A stretch of DNA of 64,000 nt from Saposhnikovia divaricata (Eukaryota; Streptophyta; Magnoliopsida; Apiales; Apiaceae), in the NCBI GenBank assembly GCA_036435485.1, contig CM071598.1, forward strand, positions 139,542,148 to 139,606,147, read 5' to 3'. Under the pieces are notes generated by a model. The model was not told the DNA's origin and ran no database searches. It saw only the letters and a program-made list of their open reading frames with translations. The first letter of the stretch is position 1. Each line of letters begins with the position of its first letter. Below are positions 33,501 through 45,893 of the stretch, one piece after another. Made by a program: the position numbers and the translations under genes.

Positions 33501-35130
33501 GATATTATTCATTAAATGAATATTACTTTTGAATATTCATTTAAATTCCTAATTAATCATGAATATTACCTTAAATATTCTTTTCAGGTCTTATTAATTA
33601 ATGAATATTGTTTTGAATATTCATTTAAATATTTATTTATTCAATAAATATTCTCCTGATATTTCTTCAGGGATTATTTTGAGAAATACTCTGATTAAAA
33701 ATATTCTTTCATATTCCCAAATATTCTTTCAATATTTTAACTCAATAAATATTCTCTGAATATTTATTCCATACTTAGAATAATCTCGATAAGGTTAATC
33801 TTCTTCGATTATTACAGAAAATATTTCGAAGTCATATTATTATTAATCTTATATCAAGAAAGGTTCCCAGACATCATTCATCTTTGAGTCTATCTTCTTA
33901 ATAATAAGGGAACCTTACTTGGAAAAATGTTATTTATCTTGTCGACTTCCCGGTCATAAAGTATTCCCTTCACCCGCAACTCGGGTGCCGTTGACTTATT
34001 AAGTCGTTGTTTACCTTCTCATCTTTCGAGGGGTAAGATTACTAGAACAAGTTGATATCCGTTACCAAGTAATAGCTTGGGAGTTATTGGTAAATTTTCC
34101 TTTCCAACTAGATACGACTACTTTGTGGAGTCTTATCAACAAGTATTATACTTGGGGAAAGGGGGACGAACGTTATATTCAGAATCATGAACTCTATTTG
34201 AACTAGGAGTCGTGTAAGAGGCCGAGTAGCGCCGGTCCATCCCCTTGGCCCAACCGTTGGCCGGGGAGAGCTAGTATGGCGGTATACAAGTAAAGCCGTC
34301 AGTTCTTCCTTCTACCGGTAGTAAATCTAAATTGAGCTGTACGATCTCGACTGATCATCAAGATTGGAACAGCGGGCGCGGTGAATACTCCATCATTGGT
34401 TCATCATCCAAATTCATTTATTTCCTGCAACATGATTACTGTTGGCAGGGTTGGAGAAGAGTCATAACTGGAATTGCAACCCTTTCTTGCAAGTTCCTCT
34501 TCTTATTAACGACAATAATATCTCGCTTACTTTGATGTAGCAGATATTTCTTCAAACAAATACTTTAAGTTACCTTGTAACTTCATCGTTCATATTATAC
34601 TGGCATCATTTCCGTAAATGCATGGCATATGGTTTAAAAGATAGCTTTGAACTGTTTTAAATTATCGTTCAGTTATATATTTGTTGGTGGGCTTTCGCTC
34701 ACCCTTGCTTTGTTTATATTATGTCACAACAACAGCTAGGACAGATGGCTCGCGTCAGGCGCACTCGGCGCAAGCAGGTTACCCGACCCACCGGACTACC
34801 CGCTGAGATGCTAGCCGCCATTGCTGAGGTAGCATAGTTAGACAGCTTTTGTTTCCTGTTTAACTATATGTATAATTAATGTAATCAACGGCAAAACTTT
34901 TAAACCTATGATGTTATCCTTTTGGGATTGTAATAACTTTTATTCGTAAACCCTTTAATGTAAGACTTATTTCAATTTCATCTCTGGGACTATAACTGTT
35001 GTGTGTGTGAGTGGTAATTATTGTGGGGTCACAGCATGTGATTTATTTATTATGGACTCAAGTCAAGTATTATGAATGGATGTAAGACCGTAACCACCAG
35101 ATTCCTGACCCCGGATCTGGGGGTGTTACA
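30590..35130 (+). repeat. E5 5' LTR
   Basis: The LTR is 4541 bp, TGTAAGAACCC...GGTGTTACA. It carries the conserved promoter-like core near 32750-32838, a short AT run near 32870, the palindrome array (about 33080-33780) and the micro-ORF (34721-34837). Confidence 0.95.
34721..34837 (+). CDS. Micro-ORF copy in E5 5' LTR
   Basis: A 38-codon ORF starting MSQQQLGQ, as in the other three chromovirus LTRs. It is conserved across two LTR subfamilies. Confidence 0.4.
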   Translation: MSQQQLGQMARVRRTRRKQVTRPTGLPAEMLAAIAEVA

Positions 35131-35134
35131 GAGA

Positions 35135-35146
35135 TGGTATCAGAGC
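35135..35146 (+). promoter_or_regulatory. E5 primer binding site (initiator Met tRNA)
   Basis: TGGTATCAGAGC lies four bases after the LTR. Confidence 0.93.
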
Positions 35147-35297
35147 GAGAGTTATATATCCCAAGAGATGATACGACGTTATATAATAATAAATTCAATA
35201 ATATAATAAGAACCCTTTCCAGGTTCACCTAAAACCCTTACGGGAACTTTTTAAGTATCATGATAGTAACATAGTTCGTCTTGTGTAGGCGAGCGAC

Positions 35298-36182
35298 TTG
35301 TCGGCCCAGGAGGCAGCTGCGAGACAGCATGATGAGGACATGTTCCGGACTAGGGACCCATACTATGAGCACTTGCCTGAGGAGGATACTGAGCCTGAGG
35401 AGGAGGACGCTGAGGAGGTACAGGTTGATGCTGATACTGATGTGATCGAGTCTGAGGAGGAGGACCCTGAGGAGGTCCAGGATGATGCTGACACAGATGT
35501 TGTCGAGACTGAGGGGGAGGAGGACCCGGAGGGGATCCAGACAGGACAGGATGCTGAGTTAGTGGTTGAGGATGATGATTATTGGGTTATTACTGAGTTC
35601 AGGACTATGGGAGATGACACTGACATGACCACGGATCAGGTGGTGCCGGTGGATAAGGGTGTTGAGGGAGATATAGATGAGCCGGTAGTTGGTGCTGTAG
35701 GGAGTTCTGGACTTTTTGTGCCACTCCTCCCTGTTGAGAGAGCCCCTACCCCACCACCACTACCTGTGAGCCCCTACCCCGACGAGTTTGAGGAGCTTAC
35801 CCCAGAGCCCCAGCAGACAGAGACTGCCGCTCCAGCTGAGCCATCCACCCCACCTCATGCCCCGATAGGAGGAGTCCCAGTATGTGTTCACAACTTGATT
35901 GTGAACGGGCTTTATAGAGAGTTGTCTGTGGCAGATGCCAGGTTGGCAGAGTCTAGGAGTGAGTTAGCAGCAGAGAGAGCCGCCCGGATGAGGGTGCAGG
36001 GCAGGAGGACTATCAGTGACAGAGTTGGGTATAGGGCTGTGACCCGCATCGAGCTGAGGGCTCGGGTGAGGGTGCGACAGTTGCCTACTGATGGGCATGG
36101 TAGAGTAGACAGAGCAGCGGCTGAGGAGGTTTTCCGCATCGCCATGGGGAGAGTTCGGAGGATGTTTCGTCGTGGCGGCTGA
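35298..36182 (+). CDS. E5 leader ORF before gag, unknown function
   Basis: The frame is collinear with the E4 leader ORF over all 294 codons, with no gap or stop. It has the acidic repeats (EEDPEEVQ), the Pro-rich centre and the Arg-rich C-terminus ending RRMFRRGG. The first codon is TTG here, so translation would need a non-AUG start or a later ATG (MFRTRDP, about 15 codons in). The frame has stayed open in both copies while gag-pol has acquired stops. Confidence 0.52.
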   Translation: MSAQEAAARQHDEDMFRTRDPYYEHLPEEDTEPEEEDAEEVQVDADTDVIESEEEDPEEVQDDADTDVVETEGEEDPEGIQTGQDAELVVEDDDYWVITEFRTMGDDTDMTTDQVVPVDKGVEGDIDEPVVGAVGSSGLFVPLLPVERAPTPPPLPVSPYPDEFEELTPEPQQTETAAPAEPSTPPHAPIGGVPVCVHNLIVNGLYRELSVADARLAESRSELAAERAARMRVQGRRTISDRVGYRAVTRIELRARVRVRQLPTDGHGRVDRAAAEEVFRIAMGRVRRMFRRGG

Positions 36183-36603
36183 TTTCAGATGTAGTGATGC
36201 AGTGGTCTAGTTGTCTAGTCATGTACGGACATAGTAGTGCCGGCTTTTGTAGGGATGGTTTTCTTGTACTTGTTTTCCCTTTTTGCAGACTAGACAGATA
36301 GACAGCATATTTCACTTTTGACTTGTTGTTGTTGTTAGGATGGCTGTACTTTAAACTATCGTTGTAACTCGGATGTTGTACCCTTTCGGTACCTGGTATA
36401 TATTTGTTTCCATTTCAGTCATTACAATTTTGTTGGGAAGTGATCACGAGTTTATTAGCATATGTATTACTTTTCGATTAAGTTTCCATGAGATATAAAA
36501 CTGTGGGATTTTAAAGCCCAATCATGTAAAGAAATGTGCAAGGAAAAATCCTTTAAAACCGGTAAGTGAACCTAACGTATAATTTTCCAAATTTTTCAGT
36601 AAA
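36183..36603 (+). other. Spacer between E5 leader ORF and gag
   Basis: About 420 bp is collinear with the E4 spacer. It has the same donor-like CCG/GTAAGT and acceptor-like TTTTTCAG directly before the gag ATG. No gene seen. Confidence 0.5.
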
Positions 36604-38322
36604 ATGCCTCCAAGACGGATGGGCACTAGGGCTAACCCCCGCGAATCTACTGACCAAGAAAGTCACAACCAACACGAGGAAAACCGTGGAAGTAGTGAGG
36701 AACAAGATCAGGACTATAATGAGCAAGAAGATTCCCAGTATGGAGCAGAGGATGAACCCCTGTACTCTGAAGAATTTGAAAGGGAAATAGAGGGTGGAGA
36801 AACTGAAGTAGAACAGGAAGGGGAGAACCAGGGCGGAAACCCCATGGGCCAGTTTATGGATCTACTTAGGCAGAATTTGAACCAATACCCCCAACCACCA
36901 CCAAGCAACAACACTTCAGTGGCAAATTCCTTTAGGGCCTTTAAGTCCCTTAAGCCCCCAGAGTTCCACGGATCGGCTGATCCCGTTGAGGCGAGGGCCT
37001 GGGTCAAAGAAATGGAAAAGTCTTTTGAGATCCTGAGTATCAATGAGGCTCAGAAGACTGTTTTTGCTACTTACCTACTAAAGGGAGAGGCCAATTATTG
37101 GTGGGAAGCCAAGAAAAACATGGAGACTGATGCTGTCATAGCCTGGGAAAGGTTCAAACAATTATTCCTGGAGAAGTACTTTCCGAAGTTCATGAAAACC
37201 CAGATGGAACTTAAGTTCTTGGAACTGAAACAGAACAATATGTCAGTGGCTGACTATGAGGCTAAATTTACTGAGCTATCGAGATTTGTGCCAGAGTTTG
37301 TAGACACAGAAGAGAAGAAAGCTAATAGGTTTCAACAAGGGCTGAAGCAGTGGATCCAGAATAGGGTGGCTGTTTTAGAGATTACAGATTATGCCACCTT
37401 GGTGCAGAAGGCAACCATTGTGGAGGCTGGTAGTGATCAGATGCAGAGAGAGAGAGAGAAAGGGGGGATAAAGAGAAAGCATGTTAGTATGGGCGGAAGA
37501 TCCGCTGGAGGAAAACCCCCAACCAAGTTTAATCGAGGAGCGGTTTCCCTACCAGGGAGGAGTGTAGGGTTTAAACCATCTGCGAGTGTGAGTGTGAGCC
37601 AGGGCGGCCACCAATCAGGAATGTCCCGTTCCAACCCTTCTCGACCTCCATTGCCATTGTGTGCTACTTGTGGGAAGAGGCACTCCGGGGTGTGCAACCT
37701 GAAGCAGATAAACTGTTATAAGTGTGGGCGAGCTGGGCATTATGCTACCGCTTGCACCACGGTCATCCCTAACAGCACAACCTGTTTCCAGTGTGGACAG
37801 CGAGGGCACATGAGGAAGGATTGCCCAAAGAGCAAACCAGCAGCATCAGGAGCAAGCAAGGTTGCCTCAAATAGGCCACCAACTGCTAGGACTTTCAATA
37901 TGTCAGTACAAGATGCCGTGAGGGACACAGATGTGATAGCAGGTACTTTTTCTCTTAATTCAGTCAGTGCAAATGTCTTATTTGATTCAGGAGCAACTAA
38001 GTCTTTTATATCTAGAGATTTTGCGCATAACTTGAAACTTAAAACCCAGCAACTAAGAGATTCCTTACAAGTAGAAATAGCTAATCAGGAAATCGTACCG
38101 GTTAATCAAATTCACCCCGATTGTAAGCTAGAAATAGGAGGACGATCCTTCTATGTCGATTTAATTCCTTTTAAGCTAGGGGAATTCGATGTCATTTTGG
38201 GTATGGATTGGTTGTCTCGCAATGATGCGCAGATAGATTGTAAAGGGAAAAAGGTTAAGTTGAAAACCCCAGGGAAGAAAGAAATAGTGTTTAAGGGATG
38301 TGACAGACCCAGAAAATTCTGA
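36604..38322 (+). CDS. gag-pro: E5 gag-protease
   Basis: An open frame of 572 codons. The order is basic N-terminus (MPPRRMGTRANP), an acidic segment, gag core (PPEFHGSADPVEA), three zinc knuckles (CATCGKRHSGVC, CYKCGRAGHYATAC, CFQCGQRGHMRKDC) and aspartic protease (LFDSGATKSF, ILGMDWLSRND). It is undisturbed until a one-base loss near 38297 ends it at TGA 38320-38322, just before RT. E4 has the extra base, so gag and pol were originally one frame. Confidence 0.93.
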   Translation: MPPRRMGTRANPRESTDQESHNQHEENRGSSEEQDQDYNEQEDSQYGAEDEPLYSEEFEREIEGGETEVEQEGENQGGNPMGQFMDLLRQNLNQYPQPPPSNNTSVANSFRAFKSLKPPEFHGSADPVEARAWVKEMEKSFEILSINEAQKTVFATYLLKGEANYWWEAKKNMETDAVIAWERFKQLFLEKYFPKFMKTQMELKFLELKQNNMSVADYEAKFTELSRFVPEFVDTEEKKANRFQQGLKQWIQNRVAVLEITDYATLVQKATIVEAGSDQMQREREKGGIKRKHVSMGGRSAGGKPPTKFNRGAVSLPGRSVGFKPSASVSVSQGGHQSGMSRSNPSRPPLPLCATCGKRHSGVCNLKQINCYKCGRAGHYATACTTVIPNSTTCFQCGQRGHMRKDCPKSKPAASGASKVASNRPPTARTFNMSVQDAVRDTDVIAGTFSLNSVSANVLFDSGATKSFISRDFAHNLKLKTQQLRDSLQVEIANQEIVPVNQIHPDCKLEIGGRSFYVDLIPFKLGEFDVILGMDWLSRNDAQIDCKGKKVKLKTPGKKEIVFKGCDRPRKF

Positions 38323-38324
38323 CC

Positions 38325-41315
38325 ATGGCGCAAACCAAGAGATTGTTACGAAAAGGGAACGAGGCTTATTTAGCCTACGTTATAGATACTCAGAAGGAAG
38401 TGCCAAGATTGCAGGACATTCTGGTAGTTAATGAGTTCGAGGACGTGTTCCCACAAGATCTTCCTGGACTACCACCTGATAAGGTAATTGAGTTTGCCAT
38501 CGAATTAGCCCCGGGGACGGCGCCAGTTTCGAAGGCCCCGTACCGACTAGCCCCAGTAGAAATGAAGGAGCTAGCTAAACAATTACAGGAATTGTTGGAT
38601 AAGGGCATGATAAGGCCCAGTGTGTCGCCTTGGGGCACACCAGTGTTGTTTGTTAAGAAAAAGGATGGAAGTATGAGGTTATGCATCGACTACAGAGAAT
38701 TGAACAAGCTAACCATAAAGAATAAGTATCCATTGCCCAGGATAGACGATTTGTTTGACCAGCTAAGAGGAGCTGAATACTTCTCTAAGATTGATTTGAG
38801 AACGGGATATCACCAACTGAAGATCAAACCTGAAGATATCCCGAAGACTGCATTCCGCACCAGATATGGACATTATGAGTTCTTAGTTATGTCGTTTGGA
38901 TTGACCAACGCCCCAGCAGCCTTCATGGACCTAATGAATAGGGTGTTCAAGGAATATTTGGACAAATTCGTGATAGTTTTCATTGATGATATTCTCATCT
39001 ACTCAAAGACAGAGGCAGAACACGCTGAACATTTAAGGATAACCTTAGAAATACTCAGGAAGGAGCAGTTATATGCCAAGTTCTCCAAGTGTGAGTTTTG
39101 GAAAAATGAGGTACAATTCTTAGGGCACGTGATCAATAGAGAAGGAGTGTTGGTTGACCCCTCCAAGATAGAAGCAGTTTCAAACTGGTAACGGCCAACT
39201 ACTCCAACCGAGGTGAGGAGTTTCATTGGACTGGCCGGATATTACAGGAGATTTGTCCAAGACTTTGCGAAACTCGCAGCTCCATTAACTCGACTTACCC
39301 GTAAAACCGAGAAATTTGAATGGACTGAGAAATGCGAGAAGAGTTTCCAGGAGTTAAAGAAGAGGCTGGTGACAACCCCAGTGCTGGCATTACCTGATGG
39401 AAAAGGAGATTTCGTGATTTACAGTGACGCTTCGCATAAAGGACTGGGATGCGTGCTTATGCAGCACGGCAAGGTAATAGCGTATGCGTCTAGGCAATTG
39501 AAGGATTATGAAGTCAGATATCCCACGCATGATCTAGAACTAGCAGCCATAGTCTTCGCTTTAAAGATTTGGAGACACTACCTGTATGGGGAAAAATGCG
39601 AGATTTACACAGACCATAAGAGCCTCAAATACATTTTCACTCAGAAAGAGCTTAACATGCGCCAGAGGAGGTGGTTAGAGTTAATCAAGGATTACGACTG
39701 TGAAATTCGATATCACCCGGGTAAAGCCAATGTGGTGGCTGACGCCCTTAGTCGGAAAGAGAAGCTCAAGATGATAACTTCAGAGAAAGAGCTAGTGAAG
39801 GATTTTGAGAAGTTGGAAATCGAGGTTAAGTTACCTGAAGAGGGCCAAGAAAAGTTGATGGAAATTAGAATCCAACCTCCATTGCTAGAAAAGATTAGAC
39901 TGTGCCAGGAACGGATGATGGAGGAAGAAAAGAACTCCACAGAAGAGCTAATGACCGGGGAGGAAATTAAGTGCGAAAGAGACAAGGAAGGGATCATGAG
40001 GTACACGTACAGGATATGGATCCCAAATGTTCAGGAGCTCAAGGATGAGATTTTAAATGAGGCACACAACTCAAGATACTCAGTGCACCCCGGTAGCACT
40101 AAAATGTATAGGGATTTGAAGGAGTATTACTGGTGGCCCAATATGAAAAAGGACGTAGCAGAGTGGGTAAGCAGATGCTTGACCTGCCAACGAGTGAAGG
40201 CAGAGCACCAGAGACCCAGCGGACTTCTACATCCCTTAGAGATTCCAGAATGGAAATGGGAACATATAGCCATGGATTTCGTAGTAGGTTTACCCAGGAC
40301 CAAGGCTAATCATGACACCATATGGGTAATTGTAGATCGACTGACGAAATCGGCTCACTTTCTCCCGATCAACGAAAGGTACACGGTCGATAGACTAGTG
40401 GACATCTACTTAAAAGAGATAGTGGCGCGACATGGAGTCCCAGTCGCAATAGTATCCGATCGAGATCCTAGATTTAACTCCAGGTTTTGGAGAAGTTTTC
40501 AAGAATGTGTAGGGACCCGGCTGAACATGAGCACAGCCTACCACCCCCAGACAGATGGGCAAAGTGAAAGGACCATCCAAACACTAGAGGATATGTTGAG
40601 AGTCTGCGCGATAGACTTCAAGGGGAGTTGGGATGATCACTTGCCATTGGTTGAGTTCTCCTATAATAACAGTTATCATTCAAGCATTGGGATGCCACCT
40701 TATGAGGCCCTTTATGGAAGAAAATGTCGATCTCCCTTGTATTGGGATGAAGTTGGAGAGCGAAAGATGCTCGGGCCCGAAGTGGTCCAACAAACTAAAG
40801 ATGCAGTAGATCTAATCAGAGGACGGTTGGTAGCAGCCCAGGATCGACAAAAGAAATATGCCGACTTAGCTCGGAAAGGCAAGGAATACGAGGTAGGGGA
40901 CTTAGTGTTCTTGAAAGTGTCACCTTGGAAAGGTTTAATGAGATTTGGGAAGAAAGGAAAGCTGAGTCCCAGATACATTGGACCATTTGAGATCTTGAGA
41001 CGGATTGGGGAACTAGCTTATGAACTCGCATTTCCCCCGAATCTACAGCAGGTGCACAATGTGTTTCATGTTTCGATGCTGAGGAAGTATAATCCGGATG
41101 CAAAGCATATTGTAGAGTATGAGCAAGTGGATATGCAACCAGACCTGACCTATGTGGAGCAACCTGTGGAAATCATAGACCGGAAAGAGCAAGTGCTCCG
41201 AAACAAGGTCATTCAGCTAGTCAGAGTTTTGTGGTAGAACCACAATGTAGAAGAATCCACCTGGGAACTTGAAAGCGCAATGCAAGAAAAGTACCCCCAC
41301 TTGTTTTCAAACTGA
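38325..41315 (+). pseudogene. pol: E5 pol: RT, RNase H, integrase, chromodomain (two stops)
   Basis: RT holds VFIDDILIYSK, and RNase H has YSDASHKGLG and IYTDHKSLK. Integrase has HPGSTKMY...CLTCQRVK for zinc, catalytic Asp in MDFVVG and SDRDPRF, and Glu in TDGQSERT. The SH3-like region (GPFEILRRIG) and chromodomain start (EIIDRKEQVL) follow. A TAA at 39189-39191 splits RT from RNase H where E4 has Glu. A TAG at 41235-41237 cuts the chromodomain after VRVLW; its second half (ESTWELES) follows in frame to the stop at 41313-41315. Other differences from E4 are mostly substitutions. Confidence 0.93.
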
Positions 41316-41335
41316 TTCCGGGACGGAATCCTTTT

Positions 41336-41348
41336 AAGGAGGGGAGAC
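41336..41348 (+). promoter_or_regulatory. E5 polypurine tract
   Basis: AAGGAGGGGAGAC lies directly before the 3' LTR. Confidence 0.88.
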
Positions 41349-44300
41349 TGTAAGAACCCAGATTTTGGGTGGGATTAAAACTTTTATGTATTTAATGATG
41401 TAAGAATGAATAGTGGTTATGACTGCGATGTAACGAAGATCTATTAAATAAATGGAACGGATTTGAATTCAATTACTTACATGTCATGCAGAATACCTTT
41501 GGTTGACGGCATAGGTAAGAATGATCTATCTCCTAAGGATATAAGTATATTACTTCAAGTAAGATTATTCTTGTGTCATCCAAATCAATATCTATTATAA
41601 GTCCAGCGGTTCCGTAAAAAGGTTAAGAAGCACTCGAGAGTGAACTAGGTTCATTTTCCTAATTATAGGAATTAAATAAAAATAAGTGATGAATAGTGAT
41701 TTTGGTGGAATTTGGAATATTATTATAATAATGATATACCCGGTATTCGGAACGGATTTCTGAGTTCGTATTAGTGATCCAGGAAGAAAATAAGTGTATG
41801 TAAAAGCCGTCGGATTCAGAAAAAGAGCACTTTTATTTTCTCCGAGATTTCCCTGGACACTACAAGACTTAAGGAGTTATAAAAGGGAATTCAGGAATTT
41901 AAATTCGAGAAGTATTAAGTAAGATGAAGAATAGTATTAGAAATATTAAGAAGGTTTTCGGTAAAACCCTAACTAGAAACGAATGAGTTATTCCCTCGAA
42001 CGATCAACGAACAAGCAAGGAAATTGAGTAATACCCGGACAAAGGAACGAATAAATAACCAAGAGACAAACAAGTGCAATTGGTGGGAAAAGGAGAAACC
42101 CAAGTAACATCCTTATAAGTCAACTACAAGATGAGTGGTGTAATTGCATTCTTGCAAAAATGGAGTTGTTTGTTGTAGTGCCAACACTTGGCCCAATGAG
42201 GAAGCAACAAGTGGCACCATTGGATTGCCAACAACACATTAAAAGAGATGCATCCATTATATATGCAAGGGTTATACATGTATTAGCCATAAATCACCAA
42301 AACAAAACAAACCACCACCATTTTTCTCCATTTCTTCATAAAAATCTGCCCATTCTTAGCTAATTGGAAGTCCAACTTCCAACCATCACTTGTTCTTCAA
42401 ATTTTTATGGTAAGTACTACATATCATGGTAATGATCTCCTAGAAATTTCAGCTTCAAATTCATCTTTTATCATTTTCAAATAAATCATCAAAGATGATG
42501 ATGAATAGTGTTCTTCATAAACTAACTTTTATTTCTTGATTTCTTTTGATTATTCAAGCTATACTAAGGCTAGATAAGGGCTAAACAAGGCTTGATAAGT
42601 TCATACATACACCAAGGAAGGTGTACCACTCTTGAAAACCAAGCTCTTAGTTTAAGTTTTGGTATTTTAGATGAGTTATATGGATTTAATGCATGTTTAG
42701 GACCTTAAGATTATGATTGGGATTTATTAAATGTGAAATTAGTTTAGATGAACGGAAAGACATTGCTTGGTCTTAGTTCATGGTTGAATAACATGTAAAT
42801 GTTGTTTGGAGTGGAAACTATAATTATTGGATGGTTTGAAATTTGGAAATCATGTAAACATAGCCGTCGTAATGCCCGATTGTCGTTAGCCTTAAGAAAC
42901 TGTGATTAGCAGTAGCAGGAACACACTGTCCAGTCTCGGATTTTGCCATGAAAGGCTAGATTATGTTATAAGCTTCGTTTTGATATAAAGATCACGTGAA
43001 ACGGACTTTCGGTTTAGGATTTATGACTAAATTACTAAAAGTAGTTCGAATCCGTAAACAAAAGTTCGTAACTGAAATTGAACCCTCGTAAGCAATGTAA
43101 CGTCATGGCGAATCTTGGTAAATAAATACTAGGGGTAAGAAGGAAGGTGTGAAAGAAAACCGTATGTCAAAAAGAGCATTTTTCGATTTATTAAAAATGT
43201 TCGAGTCAAGGTTAAACGCGAACGAACCCCTAAAAGACGACTCTTTTGTAACTTTGGTAAAACACTTAGAAAACGGGCGATAAAACTCGGAGTATAAGAT
43301 TGGTTCGTAACGATCAACCTTAGAACTCGTATGACTCAAGTATGTCCCAAGTATAAGTGCAGTGACATGTCGTATTAACGAACGAATGTCGGGTCGGATC
43401 AGTGATAATAAGTAATCCACTAATAGGGGTATAACGAGATAACTCGAGAACGTGTTTCGATTTAAGTATAACTTAACTTTTAATATGTTAAGTGATTAAT
43501 CCCGAATGCCTTGGCTATTTATAGATCACCAGGCTGAACCGGGACCCGCTACCACTACCCCTTACCGTACTCGACTACCAGGCAAGTTTCAATTCCCTTT
43601 TTTTAGGCTGTTGTTGTGATTGAATAAATATATATATATGATTGCTGATATACATATGCCATTGCATGCATGCCTACTTTCAAGTTGAATTGATATACTT
43701 GTTCCCTGAATGTTATTGTTGGCTTATAAGCTAGATAATTATATATCAGTTATAAGCCGGTTATTATAAGACCCTCATAGAAGGGCGTATACATCTTTAT
43801 TCATCAAATATAGACCGGGAGTCAATATTTCTTGATATATCGAGATTACCTCGGGAGAAAATATTTAAGTAAATATTTTCTATTATTTGGGCGACGAATA
43901 TTACTTGAATATTCGTTCGGGACTAATTATTTTAACGATCCTTACTTCAAATAATTATTTGAATTTAACTATTCAACGAATAATACTTCTCAATATTCAT
44001 TCAGAGTCGAATTGATTATCGACTATTATTTCGAATATTCTTCTAAAGATGAGACTGTTAGATGAATATTATTTGGATATTCTTTTAGATTATTATTTTA
44101 TTAAATAAATATTACTTTCGAATATTCATTTAAGATATTAAATACTTGATGAATATTATTTTAATATTCATCTGAAGCTTGATTTAATTATCGAATATTA
44201 TTTCGAATATTCCTTAAGGCTTGGATTACTAAATGAATATTACTTGATATTCATTTAGGATATTATTCATTAAATGAATATTACTTTTGAATATTCATTT

Positions 44301-45888
44301 AAATTCCTAATTAATCATGAATATTACCTTAAATATTCTTTTCAGGTCTTATTAATTAATGAATATTGTTTTGAATATTCATTTAAATATTTATTTATTC
44401 AATAAATATTCTCCTGATATTTCTTCAGGGATTATTTTGAGAAATACTCTGATTAAAAATATTCTTTCATATTCCCAAATATTCTTTCAATATTTTAACT
44501 CAATAAATATTCTCTGAATATTTATTCCATACTTAGAATAATCTCGATAAGGTTAATCTTCTTCGATTATTACAGAAAATATTTCGAAGTCATATTATTA
44601 TTAATCTTATATCAAGAAAGGTTCCCAGACATCATTCATCTTTGAGTCTATCTTCTTAATAATAAGGGAACCTTACTTGGAAAAATGTTATTTATCTTGT
44701 CGACTTCCCGGTCATAAAGTATTCCCTTCACCTGCAACTCGGGTGCCGTTGACTTATTAAGTCGTTGTTTACCTTCTCATCTTTCGAGGGGTAAGATTAC
44801 TGGAACAAGTTGATATCCGTTACCAAGTAATAGCTTGGGAGTTATTGGTAAATTTTCCTTTCCAACTAGATACGACTACTTTGTGGAGTCTTATCAACAA
44901 GTATTATACTTGGGGAAAGGGGGACGAACGTTATATTCAGAATCATGAACTCTATTTGAACTAGGAGTCGTGTAAGAGGCCGAGTAGCGCCGGTCCATCC
45001 CCTTGGCCCAACCGTTGGCCGGGGAGAGCTAGTATGGCGGTATACAAGTAAAGCCGTCAGTTCTTCCTTCTACCGGTAGTAAATCTAAATTGAGCTGTAC
45101 GATCTCGACTAATCATCAAGATTGGAACAGCGGGCGCGGTGAATACTCCATCATTGGTTCATCATCCAAATTCATTTATTTCCTGCAACATGATTACTGT
45201 TGGCAGGGTTGGAGAAGAGTCATAACTGGAATTGCAACCCTTTCTTGCAAGTTCCTCTTCTTATTAACGACAATAATATCTCGCTTACTTTGATGTAGCA
45301 GATATTTCTTCAAACAAATACTTTAAGTTACCTTGTAACTTCATCGTTCATATTATACTGGCATCATTTCAGTAAATGCATGGCATATGGTTTAAAAGAT
45401 AGCTTTGAACTGTTTTAAATTATCGTTCAGTTATATATTTGTTGGTGGGCTTTCGCTCACCCTTGCTTTGTTTATATTATGTCACAACAACAGCTAGGAC
45501 AGATGGCTCGCGTCAGGCGCACTCGGCGCAAGCAGGTTACCCGACCCACCGGACTACCCGCTGAGATGCTAGCCGCCATTGCTGAGGTAGCATAGTTAGA
45601 CAGCTTTTGTTTCCTGTTTAACTATATGTATAATTAATGTAATCAACGGCAAAACTTTTAAACCTATGATGTTATCCTTTTGGGATTGTAATAACTTTTA
45701 TTCGTAAACCCTTTAATGTAAGACTTATTTCAATTTCATCTCTGGGACTATAACTGTTGTGTGTGTGAGTGGTAATTATTGTGGGGTCACAGCATGTGAT
45801 TTATTTATTATGGACTCAAGTCAAGTATTATGAATGGATGTAAGACCGTAACCACCAGATTCCTGACCCCGGATCTGGGGGTGTTACA
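41349..45888 (+). repeat. E5 3' LTR
   Basis: The LTR is 4540 bp and almost identical to 30590-35130. It is followed by the CCAAC TSD and the resumed pol frame of E2. Confidence 0.95.
45479..45595 (+). CDS. Micro-ORF copy in E5 3' LTR
   Basis: A 38-codon ORF starting MSQQQLGQ, matching the 5' LTR copy of E5. Confidence 0.38.
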   Translation: MSQQQLGQMARVRRTRRKQVTRPTGLPAEMLAAIAEVA

Positions 45889-45893
45889 CCAAC
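45889..45893. repeat. TSD CCAAC, right flank of E5
   Basis: This is the partner of 30585-30589. Confidence 0.95.

Larger units (their letters stand above)
30590..45888 (+). mobile_element. E5: Tekay/Del-like chromovirus, second copy
   Basis: E5 has LTRs of 4541 and 4540 bp with about 15 differences by eye, the youngest insertion in the window. The layout is the same as E4: PBS, leader ORF, gag-protease, pol, PPT. Its LTR differs from E4 over about 1 kb (31200-32200), so the two belong to different subfamilies. Coding damage is light: a one-base loss at the protease-RT junction, one stop in pol, one stop in the chromodomain, and the leader ORF ATG changed to TTG. Confidence 0.94.
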
